Of a stretch of DNA of 34,637 bases, positions 9,950-18,163 are shown in pieces. The stretch comes from an uncultured Burkholderiales bacterium. Lineage in GTDB: Bacteria > Pseudomonadota > Gammaproteobacteria > Burkholderiales > Burkholderiaceae_C. A program made the translations under genes and the position numbers. How positions within the stretch are numbered: the first letter of the stretch is position 1; each line of letters starts with the position of its first letter. The stretch spans positions 1 through 34,637 of the forward strand of contig CAIRBP010000039.1 of assembly GCA_903876885.1 (NCBI GenBank), written 5' to 3'. The notes beneath the pieces were generated by a model. It was not told where the DNA came from and ran no database searches. It saw only the letters and a list, made by a program, of their open reading frames with translations.

Positions 9950-10023
9950 CTCTTTGAGCTTCAGCGTCTTTAATCTACTTGACCTATTAATTTTCCTATT
10001 CCCCAAACTGAGCCTTAATAAAA

Positions 10024-10824
10024 ATGCTTGCTAAAAGAATAATCCCTTGTCTAGACGTGACAGGGGGGCGAGTGGTTAAGGGCGTCAACTTTGTCAACTT
10101 AAGAGATGCGGGCGATCCCGTTGAGATTGCAGCTCGCTACAACGACCAAGGCGCGGATGAGTTAACTTTCTTAGATATTACCGCTACGAGTGATGGTCGC
10201 GACCTGATTTTGCACATCATTGAGGCCGTGGCCTCTAAAGTTTTTATTCCTCTAACAGTTGGTGGCGGAGTAAGAACGGTGGAGGACGTTAGACGACTTC
10301 TTAACGCAGGCGCTGATAAAACCAGTTTTAACTCCGCTGCTATTGCCAATCCCTTCGTGATCAAAGAGGTATCTAGTCGTTACGGCTCGCAGTGCATTGT
10401 GGTGGCAATTGACGCCAAGCGGCGTACCCCCGAGGAGGAGTTACGTCTAGGACAAGATTCAAAACCCGTGGGTCCAGGCTGGGACGTATTTAGCCATGGT
10501 GGTCGAAAAAATATGGGACTTGACGCTATCCAGTGGGCTGTGCAAATGAGTGAGTACGGGGCGGGCGAGATTCTTTTAACGAGTATGGACCAAGACGGTA
10601 CTAAATCTGGATTTGACCTTGGGCTCACCCGCGCTGTCGCGGACGCTGTGAGTGTGCCAGTCATTGCATCGGGTGGGGTTGGTACCCTTGAGCATTTGTG
10701 CGACGGTATAAAACGAGGCGGTGCTGATGCGGTGCTTGCGGCGAGTATCTTTCATTACGGCGAATTCACCGTCGGTCAAGCCAAAGCGTACATGGCTGAA
10801 CGGGGCATTCCCGTGCGTCTCTAA
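10024..10824 (+). CDS. hisF: Imidazole glycerol phosphate synthase, cyclase subunit
   Basis: HisF uses ammonia from HisH to turn PRFAR into imidazole glycerol phosphate and AICAR. It is a (beta/alpha)8 barrel of 266 residues; the family length is about 250-258. The catalytic aspartates are Asp11 in [15 protein letters not shown] and Asp130 in VVAIDAKR. Phosphate-binding motifs are [17 protein letters not shown] and [14 protein letters not shown] slightly longer loop after Asp130 accounts for the extra residues. The 114-nt gap after hisA contains a stem-loop but no convincing promoter. Confidence 0.97.
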   Translation: MLAKRIIPCLDVTGGRVVKGVNFVNLRDAGDPVEIAARYNDQGADELTFLDITATSDGRDLILHIIEAVASKVFIPLTVGGGVRTVEDVRRLLNAGADKTSFNSAAIANPFVIKEVSSRYGSQCIVVAIDAKRRTPEEELRLGQDSKPVGPGWDVFSHGGRKNMGLDAIQWAVQMSEYGAGEILLTSMDQDGTKSGFDLGLTRAVADAVSVPVIASGGVGTLEHLCDGIKRGGADAVLAASIFHYGEFTVGQAKAYMAERGIPVRL

Positions 10825-10896
10825 TCTTGGTCTCCTTTAAGATTGTTGGGGACTAGTCCTACAAAGAGTCCCCCACTTTTAGAGCACAATTGCGTC

Positions 10897-11352
10897 ATGT
10901 CCTCCAATTTAACTTCTTCAAACAACAACCTTAGTGCCGGTGTTAGCCATTGGGTTGACCAAATTGCCTGGGGTGCTGATGGGTTGGTCCCTGTTATTGC
11001 TCAAGAGATAGGTAGTAAAGATATTTTGATGTTCGCTTGGATGAACCCTGAGGCACTGCAAAAAACGGCGGAGCTTGGGCGGGCAGTTTATTTCAGCCGT
11101 TCTAGGCAGAAGTTATGGTTCAAAGGCGAAGAATCTGGGCATATCCAGCGCGTGCACGAGATCCGTTTGGACTGTGACAACGACGTAGTTTTATTATCCG
11201 TAACTCAGGAGGGGCACATCCCCTCTATTGCTTGTCATACAGGTCGACACAGTTGCTTTTATCAAAGTTTAGAAGGTTTAGATGGATCCAAGGCGCTTGC
11301 TTGGTCTTCAGTAGACCCGGTTCTAAAAGATCCCAAGAGCATTTATCAATGA
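10897..11352 (+). CDS. hisI: Phosphoribosyl-AMP cyclohydrolase
   Basis: HisI opens the adenine ring of PR-AMP to give ProFAR and is zinc-dependent. The sequence contains [35 protein letters not shown], the metal-binding Asp/Cys segment [14 protein letters not shown] and [15 protein letters not shown] chose the ATG at 10897 (151 residues); an in-frame TTG at 10843 would add 18 residues with no family match. This is the stand-alone cyclohydrolase, with the pyrophosphohydrolase encoded separately as hisE, whereas E. coli has a HisIE fusion. The N-terminus before about residue 15 is low-complexity Ser/Asn. Confidence 0.95.
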   Translation: MSSNLTSSNNNLSAGVSHWVDQIAWGADGLVPVIAQEIGSKDILMFAWMNPEALQKTAELGRAVYFSRSRQKLWFKGEESGHIQRVHEIRLDCDNDVVLLSVTQEGHIPSIACHTGRHSCFYQSLEGLDGSKALAWSSVDPVLKDPKSIYQ

Positions 11353-11407
11353 CCGCCTTGAAATACCAGACTAAACCTACAAATAAACATTCAAACTCAG
11401 AGAAACT

Positions 11408-11830
11408 ATGAATCAAAGTAAAAGTTCGAGCTCGCCCGCGACCCAATCGGGTCCTCACGACGTGGACGATCAAAATACTTTGATACGCCTGGCTTCGATG
11501 ATTCAGACCCGGTTGCCAGCCAACGGCGGAGATCCAGAGTCGAGTTATGTCGCCAGACTCCTCTCAAAGGGTGCAGATGCGGTTCTAAAGAAAGTGGGGG
11601 AAGAGGCTACTGAAGTTGTAATGGCCGCAAAAGATTTGTCCCACGGCGGAGACTCCAAAGCTGTGATCGGGGAGATGGCAGATTTATGGTTTCATTGTTT
11701 AATTGCGCTTACGCATTACGGCTTGACGCCGCAAGAGGTGTTTGCCGAGCTAGAGCGGCGCGTCGGTATGAGTGGTTTAGAGGAGAAGGCTCTGCGCAAA
11801 GTACGTGCGCGTGAGCAAAACGGTGACTAA
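11408..11830 (+). CDS. hisE: Phosphoribosyl-ATP pyrophosphohydrolase
   Basis: HisE removes pyrophosphate from PR-ATP to give PR-AMP, the second pathway step. It is an all-helical MazG-like fold. The acidic metal-binding motifs [15 protein letters not shown] and [16 protein letters not shown] are clear, preceded by the typical [18 protein letters not shown]. The first 20 residues are a Ser/Pro/Gln-rich extension outside the conserved domain. It is the last histidine gene of the cluster; the order G-D-C-B-H-A-F-I-E is complete. A weak AGAG lies 6 nt before the ATG. Confidence 0.95.
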   Translation: MNQSKSSSSPATQSGPHDVDDQNTLIRLASMIQTRLPANGGDPESSYVARLLSKGADAVLKKVGEEATEVVMAAKDLSHGGDSKAVIGEMADLWFHCLIALTHYGLTPQEVFAELERRVGMSGLEEKALRKVRAREQNGD

Positions 11831-11925
11831 TTTTGTCTGCAAGCTCTTAAGCCCTTCAACAAATTTGGTCCTGGTGATTGCGTTGGTAAAGTTTCTAAAA
11901 CAGTTAAATTAAACTTCATTTCAAT

Positions 11926-12291
11926 ATGTCTCAGCAATTTGACCCTAATTGTTTGTTTTGCAAAATCGTGAGTGGGGCTATTCCCTCAAAAAAAGTCTTT
12001 GAAGATGAGGAGTTCCTAGCCTTTCACGACATCAACCCTTGGGCACCGATCCATTTTTTGATCATTCCTAAATTGCACTTGCCCTCAATGGCTCAACTTG
12101 AGGCGGAGCACGCGCAGATGATGGGACGATTAATGGTTTTAGCGCCTAAGTTGGCTTTAGAGCAGGGTGCGAGTCCCTACCCTCAGGGCGGGTTTAGGGT
12201 AGTATGCAACACCGGTAGCCACGGTGGGCAAGAAGTACACCACTTGCATATGCATGTTTTGGCGGGGCCAAAACCCTGGGTAAGGGGTTAA
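11926..12291 (+). CDS. hinT: HIT-family nucleotide hydrolase (HinT-like)
   Basis: This 121-residue histidine-triad protein is probably a purine nucleoside phosphoramidase of the HinT branch. The N-terminus CLFCKIVSGAIPSKKVFEDE and the triad HHLHMHVLAG near the C-terminus are diagnostic; the family is 105-125 residues long. It also carries FHDINPWAPIHFLIIPK, typical of the HINT subgroup. HIT genes directly after hisE are common in betaproteobacteria. The in vivo substrate is not known. There is no visible Shine-Dalgarno; the leader is AT-rich. Confidence 0.9.
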   Translation: MSQQFDPNCLFCKIVSGAIPSKKVFEDEEFLAFHDINPWAPIHFLIIPKLHLPSMAQLEAEHAQMMGRLMVLAPKLALEQGASPYPQGGFRVVCNTGSHGGQEVHHLHMHVLAGPKPWVRG

Positions 12292-12436
12292 GACACGGCA
12301 TACGTCAAGGATTGGCCACCAAATTGTTAGTGGCTCTTGAGATCAACTTTGTGGGTTAGAGCCAGTAAATTACACATACTTCCCGGTTCAAGCTGTAAGT
12401 CGATTAAAATTTTGTTAAGTTTTTAGGAGTACCTCC

Positions 12437-12694
12437 ATGGGTTCATTTTCGATTTGGCATTGGTTAATTGTTCTTGTGATTGTGATGATGATTTTTGGCA
12501 CTAAGAAGCTTAAAAATATCGGATCAGATTTAGGGGGCGCAGTAAAAGGGTTTAAGGACGGAATGAAAGACGGTAGCTCACCCGCGCAAGATCCTAATGC
12601 GTCAACCACAGCACCTGCCCAACAAGTGACACATCCAGCGGGATCGCAATCTGCTCAAGCCCCTATTGACGTAGAAGTCAAACACAAAAGCTAA
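12437..12694 (+). CDS. tatA: Sec-independent translocase subunit TatA
   Basis: TatA forms the size-flexible channel element of the twin-arginine translocase, which exports folded proteins. The 85 residues show a short N-terminal membrane helix (residues about 3-20, [16 protein letters not shown]), the [24 protein letters not shown] hinge and amphipathic helix, then a polar Pro/Ala/Gln tail. An AGGAG lies about 6 nt before the ATG, the strongest ribosome-binding site in this region and in keeping with the large amounts of TatA usually needed relative to TatB and TatC. Confidence 0.95.
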   Translation: MGSFSIWHWLIVLVIVMMIFGTKKLKNIGSDLGGAVKGFKDGMKDGSSPAQDPNASTTAPAQQVTHPAGSQSAQAPIDVEVKHKS

Positions 12695-12759
12695 AGTGGT
12701 GGTTCTAAAAAACGTTTACGTTATCGTTGAAGTTATTTGCTTTTGCGGACTGACTCTCT

Positions 12760-13287
12760 ATGTTTGATTTAGACGTCTCTAAAATTGCGTTGATAGGTGC
12801 CGTGGCCTTGGTCGTCATCGGTCCTGAGAAGCTACCCAAAGTTGCCCGCACAGTAGGTACTTTGATTGGTAAAGCTCAGCGCTACGTTAGCGACGTTAAA
12901 GCTGAGGTCAACCGCGCGATGGAGATGGAGGATCTCAAAAAAATGAGGGAGTCCTTTGAAAGCGCCGCAAAAGAAGTGCAGACCAGTGTGGACTCAACCA
13001 CAAGGGATATGCAAAATGAATGGAGCTCACTGTCAAATACAGTCGCCGGTGCCAGCGAGGACCCACACCTGGGCGCTAGTCCCTTGCCTGAGCTCAGCAT
13101 ACCCTCCCCGATTTATAGAAATCCCAATAAAAAATGGCGTATCAAACAATCCGCCATGCCCCAGTGGTACAAAGCCCAGCGCGGTATAAGAACCAAAGCG
13201 CTTTCAGGATCTGCTCGCGTGGCCCGCTTTAGGCCTCAAGCGAGGCCCAGCAGCCTAGCCGCTCCAAACACGAGTAACACCCTGTAA
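12760..13287 (+). CDS. tatB: Sec-independent translocase subunit TatB
   Basis: TatB pairs with TatC as the receptor for twin-arginine signal peptides. The start [33 protein letters not shown] is a textbook TatB N-terminus: one membrane helix with Gly-Pro-Glu-Lys-Leu-Pro, then a long charged amphipathic helix to about residue 90. The C-terminal 80 residues are basic and low in conservation. Length 175. Its stop codon shares one base with the tatC start (TAATG), so the two are coupled. No Shine-Dalgarno is visible before the ATG. Confidence 0.95.
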   Translation: MFDLDVSKIALIGAVALVVIGPEKLPKVARTVGTLIGKAQRYVSDVKAEVNRAMEMEDLKKMRESFESAAKEVQTSVDSTTRDMQNEWSSLSNTVAGASEDPHLGASPLPELSIPSPIYRNPNKKWRIKQSAMPQWYKAQRGIRTKALSGSARVARFRPQARPSSLAAPNTSNTL

Positions 13288-14105
13288 TGTCTGACTCTAC
13301 ACCCAATGCGCATGATGAATTAGCAGGAACTGAGCAGCCCTTTGTTCAGCACCTGATTGAGCTCAGAGACCGTTTGGTAAAAGCGGTTGGCGCAGTTGGT
13401 TTGGTCACACTCATATTGGCCCTATATCCGGGCCCTGGCCCTTTGTACGACATTTTGGCTGCTCCGTTGGTTGCGCATTTACCTGCAGGTGCAACGATGA
13501 TTGCAACCTCTGTCATCTCTCCATTCATGGTGCCACTCAAGATCATGATGATGGCGGCTTTTTTGATAGCACTTCCAGTTGTTTTATATCAGGCTTGGGC
13601 GTTTGTTGCACCTGGGCTTTATGCGCACGAAAAACGTTTAGTCCTTCCACTGGTTGTGTCTAGCACGGTACTTTTCTTTGCAGGCGTTGCGTTTTGTTAT
13701 TTCTTTGTGTTTGGGCAAGTTTTTAAATTCATTCAAAGCTTTGCTCCGAAAAGTATTACTGCTGCGCCTGATATAGAGGCGTATCTGAGCTTTGTGTTAA
13801 CCATGTTCTTAGCCTTTGGACTGACCTTTGAGGTGCCTATTGTGGTTGTTGTACTGGCGCGTTTGGGGATCATGTCCGTGGAAAAATTGAAGGAATTTAG
13901 ATCCTATTTCATCGTACTCGCCTTTATTGTTGCTGCAGTGGTGACGCCCCCCGATGTCGTCTCACAACTTGCGCTGGCGATCCCGATGTGTTTGCTCTAT
14001 GAGCTTGGAATCTGGGCGGCTGTGATTTTTATTAAACACACCCAGGCCCCCGATGAGAACTCGATTGATAAAGAGCCTGGCTCCAAAGATTCAAGCGGTT
14101 CTTAA
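13287..14105 (+). CDS. tatC: Sec-independent translocase subunit TatC
   Basis: TatC is the polytopic core and signal-peptide receptor of the Tat translocase. The 272 residues carry six hydrophobic segments and the conserved blocks EQPFVQHLIELRDRLVKAV at the N-terminus, YQAWAFVAPGLYAHEKR after helix 2, FGLTFEVPIVVVVLARLG and VVTPPDVVSQLALAIPMCLLYE in the last helices. A hydrophilic 20-residue tail ends the protein. It overlaps tatB by one base. A Do-type protease gene starts 4 nt after the stop. Confidence 0.96.
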   Translation: MSDSTPNAHDELAGTEQPFVQHLIELRDRLVKAVGAVGLVTLILALYPGPGPLYDILAAPLVAHLPAGATMIATSVISPFMVPLKIMMMAAFLIALPVVLYQAWAFVAPGLYAHEKRLVLPLVVSSTVLFFAGVAFCYFFVFGQVFKFIQSFAPKSITAAPDIEAYLSFVLTMFLAFGLTFEVPIVVVVLARLGIMSVEKLKEFRSYFIVLAFIVAAVVTPPDVVSQLALAIPMCLLYELGIWAAVIFIKHTQAPDENSIDKEPGSKDSSGS

Positions 14106-14109
14106 ATCC

Positions 14110-15288
14110 ATGAAAAGAGTCTGGCAACTATTCTCCCAAGCTGTGACCATCTTGGTTGCTGTTTGGTTTGTCCTCGTCACTTTAAAACCTGATTGGGTTC
14201 GGAGTTTGGGGTCTAGCGATGCGGGCTGGGGGGGTATCAGTTTGACAGAGGCTAGCAGGACTGAGACCGGGGTTTCCTCTGCGCCGGGTAGTTTTAGTGT
14301 CGCAGCCAAAAAAGCCTCACCTGCTGTTGTGAGTATCAGTACGCGGCGTAAATCAGATTCTGTCCAGTCTCAAATGGATCCTTGGTTTCGATTCTTCGGG
14401 GGCGAGCAAAGCGAGTCCCCTCAGGTCGGTCTGGGTAGCGGTGTGATCGTAAGTCCTGAGGGCTATGTGTTAACCAATAATCACGTGATTGAGGGTGCCG
14501 ACGAGATAGAGGTTGTTTTAAACGACGCAAGACGCGTTGCGGGTAAGTTGATTGGCTCTGACCCCGATACCGACCTTGCAATTATCAAGATCAATCTTGC
14601 TCATGTACCCGTCATAGTGATTGGTAATTCAGACACACTTCAGATTGGGGACCAAGTGCTTGCAATTGGAAATCCTTTTGGAGTTGGCCAAACAGTAACG
14701 AGTGGGATTGTTTCGGCGTTGGGGCGTAACCAACTCGGGATCAATACGTTTGAGAATTTCATACAAACTGATGCCGCAATTAACCCTGGCAATTCGGGTG
14801 GCGCTTTGGTGGATGCTTACGGCAATATGGTCGGAATCAATACGGCCATAGTCTCTCGCTCTGGGGGGAGCACTGGAATTGGATTTGCAATCCCCATGAG
14901 CACCGCTAAACAGGTTTTAGAGAGCATATTAAAAGACGGTCAAGTCAAGCGAGGATGGATCGGCATTGAGCCCAATGAACTCAGCCCAGAGTTAGCGCAG
15001 ACCTTTGGTTTAAAAGCCGATCACGGTGTCATAGTGACAGGAGTGCTCCAAGGCGGGCCAGCTTTTGGCGCGGGAATTCGCCCCGGTGACCAAATCCTCG
15101 AAGTTGCGGGTCACTCAGTCAGTAATGTTAGTGAATTATTGGCATTAGTTGCTGCATTAAAGCCCGGTGTATCAACTGCGTTTAAATTACAGCGCAAGGA
15201 CACCTTAATGGCGGTCTCTGTGACCCCGGCTCAACGTCCCAAGACAAAGCGTCACGGCGGTGTTGATCACGAATTTTTGGAGCGATAA
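14110..15288 (+). CDS. Membrane-anchored Do-type serine protease with one PDZ domain (DegS/DegQ-like)
   Basis: This periplasmic trypsin-like protease of the HtrA family has 392 residues. A single N-terminal membrane helix lies at about residues 8-26. The catalytic triad is His125 (TNNHVIEG), Asp155 (DPDTDLAIIK) and Ser229 (NPGNSGGAL). One PDZ domain spans about 285-375 (GWIGIEP to KLQRKD). A single PDZ and an uncleaved-looking anchor resemble DegS more than DegP, but the sigma-E anti-sigma genes are not in view, so the substrate is open. I chose the ATG at 14110, 4 nt after tatC; an upstream ATG at 14053 would overlap tatC by 53 nt. A Ser/Gly-rich linker follows the anchor. Confidence 0.92.
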   Translation: MKRVWQLFSQAVTILVAVWFVLVTLKPDWVRSLGSSDAGWGGISLTEASRTETGVSSAPGSFSVAAKKASPAVVSISTRRKSDSVQSQMDPWFRFFGGEQSESPQVGLGSGVIVSPEGYVLTNNHVIEGADEIEVVLNDARRVAGKLIGSDPDTDLAIIKINLAHVPVIVIGNSDTLQIGDQVLAIGNPFGVGQTVTSGIVSALGRNQLGINTFENFIQTDAAINPGNSGGALVDAYGNMVGINTAIVSRSGGSTGIGFAIPMSTAKQVLESILKDGQVKRGWIGIEPNELSPELAQTFGLKADHGVIVTGVLQGGPAFGAGIRPGDQILEVAGHSVSNVSELLALVAALKPGVSTAFKLQRKDTLMAVSVTPAQRPKTKRHGGVDHEFLER

Positions 15289-15289
15289 A

Positions 15290-16081
15290 TTGAACGAGCC
15301 AACGCTTAGAGCCACTACAACTCGAAGTGCACTGCTTGCTTGTTCCAATGAGTGGTTGCAGCCCAACCGGTTTAAAGACTATTGTCCCAATGGACTTCAG
15401 GTTGAGGGGAGCGCTCAAGTCCGCAGTTTGGTGAGTGGAGTTACTGCGAGCCTTGCACTCATAGAGGCTGCTATTGAGCACGGCGCTGACGCAATACTTG
15501 TTCATCATGGACTGTTTTGGCGCGGTCAAGACGCAACAATTACAGGGTGGATGCGAGAGCGCGTTGCAAAACTCATTGAAAATAACATCAATTTAATTGC
15601 TTACCATTTGCCATTGGATGCACATGAACAGTACGGTAATAATGCGCAACTGGCTTTGCAACTGGGTCTTCAAACACAGTCAACCTTTGGGGATCAAAAC
15701 TTAGGCCATTTAGGCGTAAATCTTGATCCATTGAGTCAACATAACTTTACGACTGCTAATTTAGCCGCGAGAGTGTCTAAAGCGCTTGGCAAAGAGCCCT
15801 TGGTGATCGATCCAAGTCCAGGTCGTACGCTTCAAAATATAGCTTGGTGCACGGGCGGTGCCCAGTCATGGTTTGAGGATGCAATCAAAGCGGGAGCAGA
15901 CGCCTTTATCACCGGCGAAATATCAGAGCCCCAGGCGCACTTGGCGAGAGAGAGTGGCGTTGCTTTTTTGGCCTGCGGGCACCACGCGACTGAGCGCGGA
16001 GGTGCTCGCGCGCTTGGAGAGGCGTTGGCTCAAAAGTTTGAAATTAACCATTTATTTATTGATATAAATAATCCTGCATAA
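15290..16081 (+). CDS. Nif3-like dinuclear metal center hexameric protein
   Basis: This is a Nif3/YbgI-family protein that forms hexameric rings with paired metal ions; the cellular role is still unclear, with links proposed to GTP cyclohydrolase-like chemistry and metal handling. Metal-binding motifs are LVHHGLFWRG near the N-terminus and GHHATERGGARALGE near the C-terminus; DYCPNGLQVEG is the usual opening block. I favour the TTG at 15290, which has GGAG 7 nt upstream and follows the protease stop by one base (263 residues). A GTG at 15260 would add 10 residues and overlap the protease gene. The start is therefore uncertain, the identity is not. Confidence 0.88.
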   Translation: MNEPTLRATTTRSALLACSNEWLQPNRFKDYCPNGLQVEGSAQVRSLVSGVTASLALIEAAIEHGADAILVHHGLFWRGQDATITGWMRERVAKLIENNINLIAYHLPLDAHEQYGNNAQLALQLGLQTQSTFGDQNLGHLGVNLDPLSQHNFTTANLAARVSKALGKEPLVIDPSPGRTLQNIAWCTGGAQSWFEDAIKAGADAFITGEISEPQAHLARESGVAFLACGHHATERGGARALGEALAQKFEINHLFIDINNPA

Positions 16082-16163
16082 TTTTTTTATTCAAGCTCTG
16101 TCTTGTCCTGCGTTTACTTATATTTTTTTCAATCCCTACCGCCTCCAACCTCTTTTTTAGATC

Positions 16164-17279
16164 ATGCATAAACCCATTGCCATTACCATGGGAGATCCGG
16201 GCGGGATTGGACCGGAGATTGTCCTTAAGTGCTATCTTAAAAGTCAAGACAGGCCTGAATTTCACAAACTCATGCAAGGCACTTTTATTGTGGGCGATAT
16301 CTTGCATCTGGAGCGCGCTAAACGCTCACTGGGTGATCAAGGCGCGAGTAGATTGTGTCTTAAACAGATTTCGAATATTCAAGATGCGCAATTGGAGGAA
16401 TTCTCAAAGCACAGCGCAAATGGTTGTGTAAATGTTCCTGTGTTGAGTGTGAACACTCAAACTCACATTGAAACTCAAATTGCTCAAGACAAGACCGACT
16501 CTCAAAACGAAAATGCCTTAGCTCCGATAGCACAAGTCAGCGCACAAGCCGGGCAAATTGCAGCTGCGAACATCTTATGGGGTGCAAGGGCAGCGCTTCG
16601 TGGTGAGGTGGGGGCATTGGTTACTGCGCCTATTAACAAGCAGTCACTCAACTCGGCTGGAATCACTTTCCCAGGCCACACTGAGATGCTTCAATTCGCT
16701 GCCGCTGAGCACTTGGGCGTATCTGCAGATCAGGTTCCGGTTCGCATGATGCTCGTCAACTCCGAGTTGAGGGTGGTTTTGGTGAGCATACATCTGTCAC
16801 TTCGCGCCGCAATAGAGCAGGTGACCCAAGACAATATTATTCAAACTGTGAAAATCACGCATTCATCTTTGCTCAAGCTTTTGGGCCGCTCACCTCGAAT
16901 TGCTGTTGCCGGCCTAAACCCTCACTCAGGCGAAGGCGGATTAATGGGTGCAGAGGAATTGGAAATCATAGCCCCAGCCCTGGAGCGTGCTCAAACGATG
17001 CAAGCTGAAATGAATCTTAGTGGTCCATTCGCGCCCGACACAGTTTTCATGCAAGCTAGAGAAGGCGCCTTTGATGTGGTGATAGCCATGTATCACGATC
17101 AAGGGCTTATCCCGATTAAATACATGGGGTTGGATCAGGGCGTAAACGTCACTTTGGGGCTACCAATGATTAGGACCAGCCCAGACCACGGAACTGCATA
17201 TGAAATAGCGGGTCAAGGAATCGCTGATCCCGCAAGCATGTGGGCGTCAGTTGAGCTCGCTAGGACCTTGGTAGGCTAG
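16164..17279 (+). CDS. pdxA: 4-hydroxythreonine-4-phosphate dehydrogenase
   Basis: PdxA oxidises 4-phosphohydroxy-threonine in the DXP-dependent branch of pyridoxal phosphate synthesis. Diagnostic blocks are PIAITMGDPGGIGPEI at the start, LVTAPINKQSLNSAGITFPGHTEML, VAGLNPHSGEGGLMG, YHDQGLIPIKYMG and RTSPDHGTAYEIAGQG; they include the His metal ligands. At 371 residues it is about 40 longer than usual. The extra residues lie near 90-130 and are hydrophilic and Gln/Thr-rich. pdxA often sits with surA and ksgA; here it is between the Nif3-like gene and petA. No Shine-Dalgarno is visible. Confidence 0.95.
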   Translation: MHKPIAITMGDPGGIGPEIVLKCYLKSQDRPEFHKLMQGTFIVGDILHLERAKRSLGDQGASRLCLKQISNIQDAQLEEFSKHSANGCVNVPVLSVNTQTHIETQIAQDKTDSQNENALAPIAQVSAQAGQIAAANILWGARAALRGEVGALVTAPINKQSLNSAGITFPGHTEMLQFAAAEHLGVSADQVPVRMMLVNSELRVVLVSIHLSLRAAIEQVTQDNIIQTVKITHSSLLKLLGRSPRIAVAGLNPHSGEGGLMGAEELEIIAPALERAQTMQAEMNLSGPFAPDTVFMQAREGAFDVVIAMYHDQGLIPIKYMGLDQGVNVTLGLPMIRTSPDHGTAYEIAGQGIADPASMWASVELARTLVG

Positions 17280-17419
17280 CCCAGTTAATCAAGCGCTTTA
17301 AAAGCCTCATTTTGAGTGTTCTATTGGGAATGCTTGTAAAGTTATGTCAGTTTTGGAGCTTATAGAAGTCCAACTCGGACCCATTTTGGCTTGAATGCAA
17401 CCCTTTCAGAGGTTTGAAG

Positions 17420-17470
17420 TAACCCCAGTATTGGACTTTTAAGTTCAGACTCAGATACAATGTGGGGTTA
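17420..17470 (+). promoter_or_regulatory. Inverted repeat and possible promoter before petA
   Basis: TAACCCCA (17420-17427) and TGGGGTTA (17463-17470) are perfect inverted copies 35 nt apart. Between them lie TTGGAC (17431-17436) and TACAAT (17456-17461), possible -35 and -10 boxes although the 19-bp spacing is long. The second arm also sits in the small palindrome GGGTTAACCC. This could be a promoter flanked by a regulator site; the evidence is only the pattern. Confidence 0.35.
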
Positions 17471-17513
17471 ACCCTTTTTAGAGTCATTTTTTCGGATCAT
17501 CAAGGATCATTGA

Positions 17514-18113
17514 ATGAGCGATACCCCAATGGACAGCAGTAAAAGAACTTGGCTCATAGCCTCTGGATGTGCCGGAGCAGCAGGTGGATTGGCAACAGCT
17601 ATACCTTTTGTGAGCACCTTTCAGCCCTCAGAGCGCGCAAAAGCCGCTGGAGCAGCGGTAGAGGTTGATATCTCTAGTATCAAGCCCGGAGAGAAATTGA
17701 CGGTGGAATGGCGTGGTAAGCCAGTATGGATTGTTAGAAGAACACCTGAACAACTTGCTGAACTTACCAAAAATGATCCAGAGTTGGCTGATCCAAATTC
17801 TGATCGCAAGCCCGGTGAGATTACGCCCACATACGCCAAAAACGAGGGTCGCTCTATTAAACCTGAGATTTTTGTAGCGGTTGGAATTTGTACTCATTTG
17901 GGTTGTTCGCCTGGCGACAAGTTTGTTCCTGGCCCTCAACCCTCTTTGCCCGACAACTGGACAGGCGGCTTTTTGTGTCCATGCCATGGCTCAACCTTTG
18001 ATATGGCGGGTCGTGTATACAAAAATAAACCAGCGCCTGATAACTTGGAAGTTCCACCACACATGTATTTGTCCGACAGCAAACTGCTGATCGGTGAAGA
18101 TAAATCCGCGTGA
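17514..18113 (+). CDS. petA: Cytochrome bc1 complex Rieske iron-sulfur subunit
   Basis: This 199-residue subunit carries electrons from quinol at the Qo site to cytochrome c1. The 2Fe-2S ligands are Cys126 and His128 (CTHLGC) and Cys155 and His158 (CPCHGS); Cys131 and Cys157 can form the usual disulfide. One N-terminal membrane helix (about 12-34) follows the motif SSKRTWLIASGC. Rieske proteins are normally Tat-exported with Arg-Arg here; this copy has Lys10-Arg11. AAGGATCA lies about 6 nt before the ATG. petB follows after 50 nt, so petABC form one operon, preceded by a 234-nt gap with promoter-like signals. Confidence 0.97.
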   Translation: MSDTPMDSSKRTWLIASGCAGAAGGLATAIPFVSTFQPSERAKAAGAAVEVDISSIKPGEKLTVEWRGKPVWIVRRTPEQLAELTKNDPELADPNSDRKPGEITPTYAKNEGRSIKPEIFVAVGICTHLGCSPGDKFVPGPQPSLPDNWTGGFLCPCHGSTFDMAGRVYKNKPAPDNLEVPPHMYLSDSKLLIGEDKSA

Positions 18114-18163
18114 AACCCGTCCTTTCATTGATATAAAAGACACTGCTATAACAGGAAGACACA

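Noticed and set aside
15182-15529. 115-codon minus-strand frame over the protease/Nif3 junction
   Set aside because: It covers parts of two well-supported genes on the other strand and shows no family features.
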